Shown: one piece after another, positions 21,675-34,836 of the stretch
Numbering within the stretch: position 1 is the stretch's first letter
How the letters are laid out: each line of letters opens with the position of its first letter
NCBI GenBank assembly: GCA_026545765.1
Contig: CM048842.1
Coordinates: 23,276,667-23,340,666 of the forward strand
DNA length: 64,000 nucleotides
Reading direction: 5' to 3'
From: Plantago major
Lineage: Eukaryota; Streptophyta; Magnoliopsida; Lamiales; Plantaginaceae
Made by a program: the position numbers and the translations under genes
The notes under the pieces: model-generated
The model's input: the letters and a program-made list of their open reading frames with translations, nothing else
Database searches by the model: none
Told to the model about the DNA's origin: nothing

Positions 21675-24600
21675 TCAAACGGTGTTAAGATTTTCAATAC
21701 TAGAACTTGACCTCATGCTGTATTCTGCAACGAGCTTGGAAAACGAGGATGATTTATCCTCCATTAACTTTTCAGGGGTATCATACTCCTTGAGAAGTCC
21801 TGCATCAGTAAAACATGGTATTTTAATATCAAAAGTCAAAATCGCCAAGCATCTAACGTTAAAGCAAATTCTCCCCATACCATTATCTAATAATGCAACC
21901 ATATCACTGTCAAGTACGGATGTAATCCTGTGAGCAATTGTTATCACTGTCGAGTCAGTAAAATGCTGTTTGAGCGTTTGTTGGATCATATTATCAGTGG
22001 CGGTGTCCACTGATGCTGTGGCCTCATCGAGAACCAGAACTTTGCTTTTCTTTAGCAGTACTCTCCCAAGACAAACCAACTGCCTTTGGCCAACACTCCA
22101 GTTCTCACCATTCTCAGACACTGTAAATGAAAGGTCAGAAACATCAGATGAAGAATCTTCTCAGTTGAAAATGTCGGAAGCTTTTTACTGTTTTGATAAA
22201 AAATTAATTCAACAAATAAAAAGATAAGGAAGAAGCAGGATTTTTTTGTTTCATGTTCTAGTACCATAATTTTAACTCATAAATATGCATATTTTGTCTG
22301 GAAGGGTTTTAAATATGCTTCTAATTACGTCTCGAAACCCAAATATAATTTAGGAGCAAATTCATCTGATGCAAGGAGTTAGTTCGAATGGCATACCAGC
22401 AGAGTCAAGCTTCTCGGCCTTTTTACGAACCTCATCACCAAGCTGACACTTGTCAAGCGCCTGACATGTTAAACAGAGAAACCAATAAACCATAATGATA
22501 CACCGGTAAGACAGGAGATAGATGTAGAATTAATTATACTGGTTTCCAACAAACCTCCCATATCTGCTCGTCTGCGTATTCCTCGAGGGGATCCAGGTTA
22601 GTTCGAATAGTCCCCTCAAACATAGTCGGCTCCTGTGGGATTATGCTGAGCCTAGACCGTAAATCATGCAACCCAATGGATAAAATATCAATACCATCAA
22701 TCAGAATCCGTCCACCAGTTGGCTCAACAATGCGGAATAGGGTCTGAATCAGTGTTGATTTACCACTTCCCGTCCTCCCTACTATCCCTGTTCTCTTCCC
22801 TCCAAAGAAAGTGCATGTAAGGCCTCGTAGCACAAAAGGCATGTGCGGAGCATATCGAACCTGACCACATTCAGCTCACTAAGTCTTGCGACCAAAGAAT
22901 CAAATTACTCAAATTAAAGAATACTCTCTCCGCCAACAAAAACTTCCCATTACTTATCACTCATGCTTTGGCACTCACTCTGATACTTGACATATTATTT
23001 TTCCATTTCCCCATAATAACATCAGTCTTCTTAATCCAAGCACCAAAGGGAAATGAGAATGTTTTGGAGGGACGGAGGGAGTATAAATCAAATATGCCAT
23101 TCCATGGATCAAATGAAGAATACCTGAAGATCTTGAATATCAACCCCGCCTTGAAATGGCCAGGAACTCTGTGGCCTGTTAGACTCGAGAACAAGAGGGG
23201 GTTCACTTGGAATAGAAGTGTATTGGAGTATCCTTTCAACTGATACAATTCTCTGTTCCATGGTGCAAAGGTTCCAAACAACCCATGCTTGTAACATGTT
23301 CAGATTTAGCCCATAAGTCACTGCTAAGCCAGCAACACCTTCATTAAGAAAATGACAGAAAATATGTCAAGTTTCCACAAATACATCATGGAGAAAACAA
23401 GGGAATAGGGCAGAAAAACTGCTTTATCATGATATTCCTATGCGGCTTGAAACTCAAAAATGCAATCCACAGTTTATCAGCTGAAATACTACTAGACCAA
23501 TGTTTTTGCCCTCAACAAATGCAGCATGGAAAGATACTCATAAATCAGTATGTGAGTTAGAACTTACTTGGATCGATAGTTCCTTCTGGAATACAAATCA
23601 GGAAAACTAATGAGAAAGCAAAAGTGATCAAGGACAGCATATCCAACCGAATGCATAGCCATTCCATTGTGCCAGCAGTGTGGAATTTTGGCCGAGAATA
23701 TCCATCTATTAGTCTCATGCTTGTCTCACGGAATCTAGGCTGCTGATCAAAACTTCTAATCGTGCTTGCTCCTGAAAGTGTTTCTGAGAAATGCTGTATT
23801 ACTGGAGCTTTGCACACCCCACATAATCTTGCTAACTCTCGCGCAGAACCTATGTAGTATCTCTGCAAAGAACGGTATAAAGAACTGTGTTTTAATATTT
23901 TTTCTCGATGCACGACATGACAAACAAACTGGCATTTCTCATGATATCTTGTGCAAATCTGAAATAAGCACAATTTGAACAATATGAAACAAAGCATTTA
24001 AATTAATTGCATACACTACATGAGAAAAACACACGGGTTGCTCATGATAGGCCGTGCACATCAGAAAAAGTGCAATGCTACACATGAAATTTTAGGCCAA
24101 GAAAAATTATGCTGCTTCATATAATAGAGATTACCTGCAAATATATGCACATTCCAACAACAGGGATAAAGACAATGAAGACCTGCCACGCAACTTGTGA
24201 CATGACGGCAATAATTCCTAGAAGTTGTATTATGGAAAAGGCAAAAGAACCAACTATAGATGCCATGTTCAAATCTACCGCGCTTTGATCTGTTGATGCC
24301 TGTAAAAGAAGAAAAAAATAAATGTAAATTAAAAAAAATTGACCAAACAGCAAAATCTTGTACATAACCAACGAACAGCATATTGTCACACACTCTGTTT
24401 AGGATTCGGCCACTTGGTGTGGAGTCAAAGAAAGACATGGGAGCACGAAATAGACTGAGATGCATTTTGTTAAACAGAATAGTGGCTGTCTTGTATCCGG
24501 CTGTGGCAACAAGTAATGCTCTGCCAGAAATGCATAAAGAACTTCCAATTGCCAAAGAAATATAAACGCCGATAAGAGTGGAGCTTCTAACAGGAGGTGG

Positions 24601-27600
24601 CATGTCCTTCGACACAGGGGTTGCCCAAGCCATCCAGTAATTGCTTCCAATCTGAAGTACCTGGAACAAGACCTGTGCCATCAGCGTAAAGGGCACAAGT
24701 AGTCCTCCATATGCCACTGTGATATACTTCCAGTACACTGATAATCCAACACTCCCTTTCTCTCTTTCTTCTTCTTCGACAAGTTGTCCCTTCGTTCCCC
24801 CGGCATTATCTACTTTGTCATTTACATCACTCTGTGATTCCTGTTTCTTCAAAAAAACCGTAGTGCTTGCAGAAGTATTTTCCCCACCACTGGGTGAAGG
24901 ACCTGCCTCGAATGAATCTATTGCTGATAAAGCTTCTTCATGGGCACCAACAAGTTCCATAAAGTCACTTCCAGATTTCAGAATATCGTTGTACTTGCCA
25001 GCTTGTTTGATCTTCCCATCTTTCATAACCTGAAGATAAGATAAAAGCTCGTCAGCAAGGGAGTAGGAGTACGCATAAATAAAATATAGATATGTTTATA
25101 TATATATAGCTTACCAATATCATATCCGCACTTGGGAGAAATTCAACTTGATGTGTAACAAAAATAACAGTTTTTGATTGTAGAAGTCCCATAATACATT
25201 CCTGCCATAAAAAGATAAGAACGTCAAACAAAGATCAGGAAACCATATACAAGATGTCGTAAAACAAGAATAAAAACATAAACGCAATGCCAAGTTATAA
25301 TACTTACATTGAAGAGATGAGTTCCCGTATGAGCATCAACAGCACTGAATGGATCATCAAACAAATATATATCAGCATCTTGGTACATAGCACGTGCAAT
25401 CTGTATCCTCTGTTTCTGTCCACCACTCAAGTTGATACCCCTCTCCCCAATAACAGTTTGATCACCAAAAGAGAGAATCTCAAGGTCTTTTTTCAGTGAA
25501 CATGCTTCCAGGACCATATCATACCGTTGTCTATCCATATCCTTACCGAACAGTATGTTATCTTCAATCTTTCCGCTCTGTATCCAAGGTGACTGAGAGA
25601 CATAAGCCTTCATCCCACTTACCTTAACAACCCCAGATACTTTAGGCATTTCCCCTAATATACTGGAAAGTAAGCTAGACTTTCCTGAACCAACTGTACC
25701 ACAAATGGCAACCCTCATGCCAGGAGACACTCTAAAGTTGATATCTCTTAGTGTCGGGCTAGGAGCAGAGGCATCCCAACTGAACGTCCCATCTATTATC
25801 TCAACAGCTATATCACAATTACTAACTGGAAGTTTCTCTATGACATCTGGCTGCAGGTCATCAAGAGAAAGAAACGATGCAATTCTATCGAGTGAAACTT
25901 TAGTCTGAATGATCATGGATATCGTGTCAGGAAGACTATAAATAGGTTCTTGTAGAATTCGAAATGTTGCAAGAGCAGATAGTATCTTGCCCGATTCGAG
26001 TGGGATACCAATTAGGATACAAGTACCGAAAGTTACTGCAGATACAAAAGTAGGGGCACCCCAGAAGACAAATGTAGTGAGAGCTGAAGTGTAAAGATAC
26101 TTCCGTAACCAATTTGTCTCCACTTTTCTAAGATCCATGATCTTGGAAAGAAACTTGAGCTCCCACGCCTGAAGTTTGAGAATTCTCATGTTCCTCAAGA
26201 CTTCAGATGTTGCCTTCATTCTTTTATCTTTAGATTTCATGAGGTTGTCCTGAAATTCCTCCTGCAAATTACTCAAGGGATAATTTACTAACATGACCAG
26301 GATAATAGAGACTAATGCAGCTATAGCTGCAAGCCCAAGATTTCTGTATAAGATTACTAAGGCCAGAGCAACCTGTATAACTACCATCCATGGATCATGC
26401 AAGTACCAACCAAAGTCTCCTATCCTCTCAGCATCTACAGACATGATATTTATTATTTCCCCCGAGGTGTGCCCATGCTTCGACTGGCCTGAGAGAGTCA
26501 ATCCCTTGTTATATACCTTAGCAACCAACGCCGCTCTGGCCCGATAACCAGCCTGCTGTGCCTTAAAGAACCAATGTCTCTGTGCCAAGCACTCAAATAC
26601 CTTTGCAATGAAAAATGCAGAAACTAATACATATCCCTCGTTTTGGTAGTGCCTCTGTCCATCCAAGTACTGAACAAAGTTGTCGATGAGGTATGGACCT
26701 ACATAAGACGCCAATGTGTAGACAAGCACGTAGACACCGGACAGAACAATTTCCCACCAGACGGTAAAAAGCAATCCCTTGGCGAGCATGGCAGTGGTGA
26801 CTTGCTTACTTTGTCCACCAGCATAAGACTCCAACTTACCATTCAAAATTGGAAACGCCCCTCGAACAGTATCGGAAGTGTCGAGCTGGGGAACATCGTC
26901 AAGGTCCAAAACTTTCTTGTTCCCCAGAGAAACCAAAGGGAATATCCAAGAGAAAGTAAGGAGACTATAGAAGCCGGCTTTTGCATAAGGGGTAACCGTC
27001 TCATCCCCTCTAGTAGGAACATTCAAAAGGGGTTCTTGGAGAGTCTTATCATCTCCATCCATAGACCCGAGGTTCTTACTCGAAGAGCCAACGTAACATA
27101 AGATTAAACCGACTAGAGACGAAGCAATATCAGAGGTCCAGAACAGAGTGGACAAACTCCGGTGACTCTTGTTGTAATAAATAAAGTCTATGACTAAACA
27201 ATAACAAGAGAGGGAGAAGAAAAGCCCCAACCACAACCTGAAAACTAGAGGAAATTTGGTTGTATTTCCCATCGAATTCAAAAAATGGGTACGCAAAACA
27301 AGCAATAAAGCTAGCCAAGCTACAGTTTTGAGCACCAAATCGGTAAGTGTGAGTATCTTCTCATTAGACCAACCAGTTGAATACCAGTAAAAATGGTTCA
27401 AGAGGCATAAAACAAGATTGAGGAATGAGAAGCCCAAACAAGAAAAGAGCGTAGGTTTGTAATGAGGAGGAAGATTGGTAATTTTGTGGGCTTGATGTTG
27501 ATAAACAACATTATGATTACGATTATTAGCAACATTGACGAATCTGTGGTAAACCCAGTAAAGAAATACAACAAGCAACAAAAGCAAGTGCAAAGAAGAG

Positions 27601-27740
27601 GTGAAGAAACGTAGGAAAACTGGGTTTAGGAAAAAATCGCCAAGACCGGATTTTTGGACAAAAAACTGGCGGGATTGAGAATAGAAAACGGACATACCCG
27701 TTGATAAGGATGATGCAGCAGCAGTAGCAAGAAATCCCAT
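21675..27740 (-). CDS. ABCC3-like: ABC transporter C family (MRP) member, ABCC3-like, 10 exons
   Basis: Exons on the minus strand, all with GT/AG: 25308-27740, 25115-25201, 24394-25029, 24135-24299, 23568-23862, 23124-23338, 22555-22860, 22397-22460, 21881-22120, 21675-21799. They join without stops into 1521 codons, the usual plant ABCC length. Residues ~20-220 form the N-terminal membrane domain TMD0, followed by TMD1. NBD1 has Walker [10 protein letters not shown] (681-689), LSGGQ (771-775) and Walker B IYLFDD (791-796). TMD2 follows. NBD2 has Walker [10 protein letters not shown] (1305-1313), the signature WSVGQRQ (1408-1414) and Walker B VLVLDE (1428-1433), with the catalytic Glu. As in other ABCCs, NBD1 has Asp in place of the catalytic Glu. 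The large first exon is typical of the ABCC3 clade. Family members are ATP-driven exporters of glutathione conjugates, chlorophyll catabolites or other organic anions, usually at the tonoplast; the substrate cannot be read from sequence. The start is the first ATG of the open frame. Intron 6 carries a Stowaway MITE. Confidence 0.95.
22924..23081. mobile_element. Stowaway MITE in intron 6 of the ABCC gene
   Basis: Starts CTCTCTCCGCC after TA (22922-22923) and ends GGACGGAGGGAG before TA (23082-23083). The 158-bp length, terminal inverted repeats and TA target duplication are typical of Stowaway. It lies wholly between exon 6 (ends 23124) and exon 7 (starts 22860). Confidence 0.85.
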
Positions 27741-27877
27741 TGTTGTTGTTTCGATTTTTGTCCAGCTTTCGTCGTTTTCGTTCGTTTGGGTTTAATAGTA
27801 GCTGCTGATGATACGGCAATGTTATAGGTTTATAATGAACGCAAGAGGAAGATCACTAAATCATTCTAAACTTTTCG

Positions 27878-27890
27878 CATATATATAGAT
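27878..27890 (-). promoter_or_regulatory. TATA-like box of the ABCC gene
   Basis: ATCTATATATATGC on the minus strand lies about 140 bp before the ATG at 27740. This is a plausible core promoter with a ~110-bp leader. The position is inferred from spacing only. Confidence 0.5.
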
Positions 27891-28020
27891 GAATGAAGAA
27901 TTCCAAAATGAAAGGTGGGAAGTTCTGATCTAACGGATGAAGTATATTCTTAAGAACATTTTTCTTTGAAAAACTCGTTCGATTGATTCGCTCTTGATTC
28001 AGCTCTCTTAAGTTCATTAA

Positions 28021-28077
<57 letters not shown>

Positions 28078-29346
28078 ATTTTATCATTTATTTACACAAC
28101 CCATATTTTGTATGAAGAAAATAAGAAAATTTATCCAATTGAGATATTTTCAACCTTTTTCTTTCTTTCTTTTTAATACGACTTTTAGTAGATCAATGAA
28201 ATAAAAAGTATAGTTACGATTCGAATTACCCTTCTTTTCTACCGTAAAAGTTGAATTAAGATAAACTACGAGAACATGGAAATCATTCAAACCTGGTTCA
28301 CATACTTTTGTACGCATCTCTAACAAAAAATCGACGTGTTCTTTTGGAAGATATTAGAACAATAAGTAAACTCGAAGATACGTTGAGTTTTTCTCAAACT
28401 TAATAAATAAAAACAAGTTATACCAAACTAAAGTCAAACCAACTCTACAAATTACGCAAAAAAAGTATAAAACAAAGTTATGTTAGTCAAATATACTTAA
28501 TTTATTTTTATAATATAATTTTATTATATTCTTTTCGTGTAATTATGATAATCTGATCAACGTCTGAAAAAAAGTCTCCTTACGAATTTATTAATGAATA
28601 GGATGTAGTATTCATTATTATTAAAAATGGGACAAATGTAATTTCTTGATTCGTTTTGATTTGATTCGTTTGATTTGACTCATTTCATTTGATTCCATTC
28701 CATTCGATTCGGTAAATTTAATTTGAAAAACGAGCCTAATTACTCATCTCCGTTCTAATTTTCCATTCACTTTTATGATGGACAAAATAAACTATATGCT
28801 TATATTAATATTGAATAAAATAATGATATTGGATTCCTCAGACACAAATCTCATGAGAGACGGTTTCTACATAACTTATCTAGAGACGAACTATATTATC
28901 AATAAAACCATCCATGTTATTAATCAAAACGTCTATGTTGTTAACAAAATAATTGTATTGCAATATGAAAAAATACCAATGTTGAGAATATAGATGTTTT
29001 TAGTAATAATATCGATAATTTTCTTGACAATATAATTTCTTTCTTATATAGAGACCGTATTTTAGAAGAATTACTCCTCAAATTAATGATTAATCAAAAA
29101 GATGTGAGAAGTTTTATTTGAGAGGTTAAGAGTGATCGACATAATGGGTTGTTATTCCAATGGACTCAACAATCACAAACTATGTGGTGTTTAGATACAT
29201 GGTTCAATAGTTTTGAATTTTGAGTACCCGGTGTATTGAGGTAAGACACACATAGAATTAAATCAAATGATTGTAATTTAATATCTGGAAGATATATTTA
29301 GGAGACGTTTAGTAACATATTCCAATCTTAACAAGTAGACATATAA
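27891..29346. other. Intergenic region upstream of the ABCC gene
   Basis: AT-rich; apart from the trinucleotide repeat at 28021-28075 nothing is supported. Distal ABCC regulatory sequence would lie here. Confidence 0.5.
28021..28075. repeat. (ATT)n microsatellite, about 18 units
   Basis: Uninterrupted ATT triplets, about 150-200 bp upstream of the proposed ABCC promoter. Confidence 0.95.
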
Positions 29347-29530
29347 GGCTTTGTTCTCTTCAACTGAAATTTACTGAACTGAACATAACTAAACTGAACT
29401 GAATTGTAGTATAAAATATAACTAAGACTTAGTTCTCTTCAACTGAAATTTACTGAATTGAACTGAACTGAATTGTAGTATAAAATATAACTAAGCAGAA
29501 CTGAACTGAACTGAACTGAATTAAACTGAA
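29347..29530. mobile_element. Truncated, internally duplicated Tourist-like MITE
   Basis: Starts GGCTTTGTTCTCTTCAACTG, like the MITE at 21305. A block running from TTCTCTTCAACTGAAATTTA to TATAACTAAG is present twice in tandem. The right terminal repeat is absent; the sequence passes directly into Copia copy 2. Confidence 0.65.
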
Positions 29531-29574
29531 CTGAAAGGAAACTAGACGTTCCAGAGACTAGCAAAGCTGCTGAG

Positions 29575-32500
29575 ATGAGAACTCAGATAGCACCAGGCGC
29601 TCGAAATGGCATTGGCTATAAAGCCATCGGAAAACAGCTTGCTTGTGAGTATAAACAAGAGCAAGAACGATGGTTAAAGGCTAGAATTGCTCACGGCAAT
29701 TATCAGATGTGGAAGATGAGTCAAGCCACTGAAAATCTGAATGCCAGGGCTAGAAGAAATCTGGCTAGGAAAGCTAAGTTTGCTGAGAAGCAGACTCAGA
29801 AACCTGACAGGTATCTGAAAGCACCAAATGGAGCACTAAGGAACACACCAAGGAAGAAAATAGTTCTTAATAACAATGATACTAATCATTTAACTAGAAT
29901 TCATCCTTATGTTCCTATTAGACAAAAGAATGTTCCTAAGAAATTCATTCAAAAATGGATTCCTACTGGAAAATTCTTTAGTCCAGATGGTTCCATTGTT
30001 GGTATGAGAACCTAATCTCCTGTTTCCTGTCTTGTGCAGAATACTCTAAAGACCAATCCAAAGTGGCATTTTGATAACGGATGTGGGAAGCACATGACAG
30101 GAGACAAAGCAAATCTGATTAACTACAGAAAATGCGATGATGGACCAATTATTAGATTTGCTAGAGGAGATGAAAATCCAACGATAGGATTTGGCAATCT
30201 GAAGTTTGGAGCCCTTACAATCTCTGAAGTACTACATGTAAAGGGATTGAAATATAATCTCCTAAGCATGAGTCAACTAGTAGACAAAGGGTATACTGTT
30301 AAGATTAAGTCAAAACTATGCAAAGTCATTGACAATGAGTCAAAGCAGACAGTCTTGGTTGCTAGGCGAAAAGGAGATCTTTATGTTGTTGATTGGGCAT
30401 CCGCCACAACTGAAGAATGTCTCATGGTGAGTCAATCTGGCCACACTGAAGAAAAGAATGAGTCACTTGAATTTGAAAACTCTGAACAAGCTAGCCAAGA
30501 AAGAATTGGTGGTTGGTTTACCCAAAATGACATATAGAAAAGATGGTATATGCTCAGCTTGCCAAATGGGAAAACAATCCAAAACATTTTTCAAGTCTAT
30601 AACTAGACATTCCAGTGAAAGGCCACTGCAAATGTTATATATGGATCTTTTTGAATCCTCTGTAACTAGTTATGCAGGAAAGAAGTATGGTCTGGTTATT
30701 ATTGATGATTACTCAAGATTCACTTGGGTTATATTTCTCAAACAAAAATCTGATGCAAGGGTTGAGATACCCAACTTGCTGAATAAGCTTGAAGTCATGA
30801 AAAATGACAAGGTATCTGTAATTAGAACAGACCATGGTACTGAGTTTGTGAACCAGTACATAAAAGAGTTTTGTACCTGCAAAGGTATACAACATCAACT
30901 ATCTTCCGTAAGAACACCACAATAAAATGGTGTTGCTGAAAGGAAGAATAGGACCCTAAAAGAAGCGGCAAGAACAATGCTCGCTGACACTGAAATAAGT
31001 GAAATCTATTGGGTTGAAGCTATAAACTCAGCCTGCTACACTCAAAATAGATGTCTGATTAACAAGCACCATGACAAAACTCCTTATGAGCTTTTGATTG
31101 GTAGACCCCCTAGTATCAAGCATCTAAGGGCCTTTGGTTGTAGATGTTTCGTTCTTAACAATGGAAAAGAGTACTTGATAACATTTCAACCAAAGGCAGA
31201 TGAAGGAGTATTTCTTGGTTATTCTCTGATAGCAAAGCCTATAGAATCTACAACAAAAGAACGCAAAAGATTGAAGAATTTGTTCATGTAGTTTTCTACG
31301 AAAGAAACAAGAAAATACCCTTAAATGATGATCTCTCAGATAGGTTCAAAGAACTGATGATTAGAGATTCTGAAGAAGAATCCTCAAAAGGAAACAATTC
31401 TATCAATCACTTAGGGGATGAATCTGACGATGAAAAGCAACCATTGCTTAGTAACAACCAGATGACTCTAAGACATGATGAAGAATTTCCTATGAGAATT
31501 CCAGAAATGGAATAGGTTACTGAGAATGAAGAGGTTTCTGAGAATGAGATTGCTGAAAATCAAATTCCAGATATCACTAACACTGAAAAAGTGTCAGATA
31601 TCAATGGCATTTCCCATGTGTCAGATATCTCAGATACTGCACAAGTATCCCATCAAGATCATATTGACTCACATTCAGATCAAAATGATATTGATCCTAC
31701 TAGTTCAAAACCCATTATGAAATGGATAAGAAATCATCCTGCAAAGGATGTGATCGGTCCGTTAGACCAAGGAGTTAGAACTAGAAGAGCAATCGCTGAA
31801 AATGAAAATTGCCTCTATGGATGTTTCATCTCAAATATTGAACCTAAAACTATAGAAGAAGCATTAAAGGATCAAGATTGGATCTCTGCAACGCAAGAAG
31901 AGTTGGATCAATTTGAGAGAAACGAAGTCTGGAAACTGGTTCCATTTGTTGATGGAATATCTGTAATTGGAACCAAGTGGGTTTTCAGAAACAAAATGAA
32001 TGAGTCTGGTGAAATAACCAGAAACAAAGCAAGGCTGGTTGCGAAAGGATTCACCTGCATCAAGGACTAGATTTTGATGAATCTTATGCACCAGTTGCAA
32101 GAAGATTGGATGCAATAAGACTCTCTCTAGCCTTTGCAGCTCATAATGACTTCACAGTTTATCAAATGGATGTCAAGAGTGCATTCCTAAATGGTGAACT
32201 TGCTGAGGAAGTCTATGTTGCCAACCACCAGGCTTTGAAGTTTCCTCAGAAAGTAGGATGGTCTATAAGCTTCAGAAAGCTCAGATGGATCAAACAAGCT
32301 CCGAGAGCATGGTATGATACTTTGGCCAGATACCTACTAGAAAGTGGTTTCAAGAAAGGAGATGTTGATAAAACACTCTTCACATTGAACCATGATGGGA
32401 AACTACTTTTGGTTCAAGTATATGTTGATGACATTATATTTGGATCTAAAGACAAGCAACTTTGTGAAGACTTTTCTGAACTCATGAAATGTAAATTTGA

Positions 32501-33178
32501 GATGAGCATGATGGGAGAATTGAATTACTTCCTAGGGCTGCAAGTCAAGCAACTCAATGATGGAATATTCATTAGTCAAACAAAGTATGCAAAGGACATG
32601 CTCAACAAGTTTAATCTAAAGCCTTCTGAAAAGAATGCTAAGATACCTATGAGCATTGGAACCAAAATGACCTATACTGAATCTGGCAAGAGTGTTGAAG
32701 AACACAAGCATAGGAAATTGATTGGGTCTCTACTGTACCTCACTGCAATTAGACCTGATATTCAATATACAGTTGGAGTGTGTGCTAGATTTCAGACAAA
32801 TCGAATGCAATCACACTACAACATTGCTATGAAAATATTAAGGTATGTAAAGGGTACTGTAAAAGTTGGATTGTGGTATCCAAAAGACAGTGGATTGAGT
32901 TTGGTTGGCTATTCAGATGCTGACTATGCTGGATCATTGGTTGATAGAAAAAGCACCTCAGGAACTTGTCAATTTCTTGGTGCCAGATTGATATCATGGT
33001 TCAACAAGAAACAAAACTCAATTGATACATCTACCACATAGGCTGAATATATTGCTGCTGGGTGTTGTGCTTCACAAATATTGTGGACACAACAACAACT
33101 CAGAGACTATGGACTCAATGAAGAGAAAACTCCTATTTTCTGTGACAACACAAGTGCTATTGCCATCTCTCAGAATCC
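29575..33178 (+). pseudogene. Copia pol (protease, integrase, RT, RNase H), defective
   Basis: Copia domain order is visible. The protease region is WHFDNGCGKHMTGD near 30065, where the usual DSG is DNG; copy 3 keeps DSG. The integrase zinc site is CSACQMGKQSK at ~30555. The integrase core has LYMDLF, RTDHGTEFVN and NGVAERKNRT (the D,D,E pattern), with a TAA between TPQ and NGV at ~30923. The Copia-type region AFGCRCFVLNNGK and VFLGYS follows. RT contains [21 protein letters not shown] and the catalytic YVDDIIFGS at ~32420; RNase H contains [11 protein letters not shown] and FCDNTSAIA. Breaks include frameshifts near 30537, 31240 and 32060 and stops at ~31290, ~31514 and 33040. RNase H stops short at 33178 where a deletion joins it to accessory sequence. 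Cannot encode a working polyprotein. Confidence 0.9.
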
Positions 33179-34468
33179 TTTGTGGTATTTAGTCAGTCAA
33201 CAATGACTAAGGGGGAAGGATTTGGACCTCAAGGTCAAGGGGAAGGTAAGAAGAAATCTAGAGTTAGTGCTGCTCAGAAAGGAAGAGGAAACAAGACAAC
33301 TTCCCAGCCACCACTCAGAATAAATGAGCCCTCATCAAGTCAAGCTGCTTTGCAAATAGTAGCTACTTCCCAGCAGCCAACTGAAGAAACAACAATGGTA
33401 ACAAGGGCCATGGCAAAAAGACCTCTAAGGAGTACCAAGGCTCCAAGGAGAAGATAAGTAAGAGGGATTGATGAGTCTTCTGAAGAAGAAGAAGAAGAAG
33501 AAGAAGAAGAAGAAGAAGAAGAAGAAGAATAAGAAGAAGAAGAAGAAGAAGAAGGAGGCCAAATCAAATCCCAGGGCAATAAAGAAGGCTGCAAAACTTT
33601 CACAAGAATTAATCTTGATGATGATGATGAAGAGACTGATGAAGATGAAGCTCCTCTTCACAGAAAAAGAAAAAGGGTTGATAGCCTAACTGAGCCCATA
33701 ACTGCAAAGCCTTTGGAAGCTAAAACACCCTCTGGAAATACCAAGTCAATCCAGGGTGGTTCTTCAAGCAATCCCCCAGGGAAAAATTCAAGACAAAGGA
33801 GGAACAGGCTGAGAGCTGAACAAAGAAAACTTCAACTACCACTCAGGCCTGAAGAAGCCAAGATTGAGTATGTGAAGACCAACAATGACTCCTCTGTCTA
33901 CAGGTGCTTTAATCAGAAGAATGGCTACTGGATTCTGGAACTCAAGCACTTATTAGTAAATGAAAGATTTCCAGAACCAATCCATAAATAGCTCATGGCA
34001 TGGAGAATAGACAAGCCAATCTTGATTAACACTAACCACATCAAAGCCTGGTTGGATTTTGAAGTAATCAAGAGAATAGAACCCATGAAGAAGGACCTCT
34101 CTGATGAATGTCCTTATGGAAAGCCAGATGATATGCATAGAATTCCCAACATCACTGGAACCGGCACAAGAGCAAGACTTGTTGTGGAACCCTATGAGTC
34201 CTTCTACTTGACTGAAGATCAATACAAGGGTGACATCAGATATCTGAAGATCATATATGAATACTTCAAGCTATCAGATATCAGAATCGAGTATGCCTGG
34301 AAGTGGGGAAAGTATCTGTGGGTCAAACACTTTGCCAAGAAGAATCCTACCAAAACTTACAAGGAAGTCTGTGGATTTGCCAGAGACACAAAGATGATTG
34401 TCAGAACTCTTCTCTATGACTACTATGATGATATCAAATGGTTTGGTGATAGAAAATTTGCAGATTGA
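33172..34468 (+). pseudogene. Accessory gene C-terminal part, Copia copy 2
   Basis: Matches copy 1 from about 2046 to 3316: basic linker (KKKSRVSAAQKGRGNK), RAMAKRP motif, a Glu-coding GAA tract at 33482-33553 interrupted by TAA, then RPEEAKIEYVK and the conserved C-terminal domain at 33995-34468 (HIKAWLDFEV, YESFYLTEDQYKGD, WKWGKYLWVKHF). A TAA at ~33456 and a TAG at ~33989 break it. The C-terminal 150 residues differ from copy 1 at only a few positions. Family not recognised. Confidence 0.6.
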
Positions 34469-34821
34469 TCCATGGAATTGCTTTGAAGTGTTGAAGACTT
34501 GAAGACTAGTTTACTAGGATGTCTACTTGGAGCTTGGTTACTCCTGTTGTCCTAATTTACTATCAATTTTGTATCTTCTTGGTCGAAATAAGTGTATTTT
34601 ATGTATTAAAGTTATCTGTGAACTTTCTTTGTAACATATCTGATGAACCTACTCTCAGATATCAATTTATAAAAAGATAACTTGTCAGCAAAGATCACAC
34701 CTTGTGATTTGGTTGATGTTTACTTTCTGCACTTAATTGAAAGATCTTATGAATTGATTAAGTGGTGGATTGTTTCCTCATCCAAATTTGTAATAGGTCA
34801 GATAGTGATCGTTGACTGATC

Positions 34822-34836
34822 AAAATGGGGGAAATT
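34822..34836 (+). other. Polypurine tract of Copia copy 2
   Basis: AAAATGGGGGAAATT directly before the LTR start, identical to copy 1. Confidence 0.85.

Noticed and set aside
21643..27101. Plus-strand open frames across the ABCC locus
   Set aside because: They are antisense shadows of well-defined ABCC exons that carry conserved motifs and consistent splice sites.
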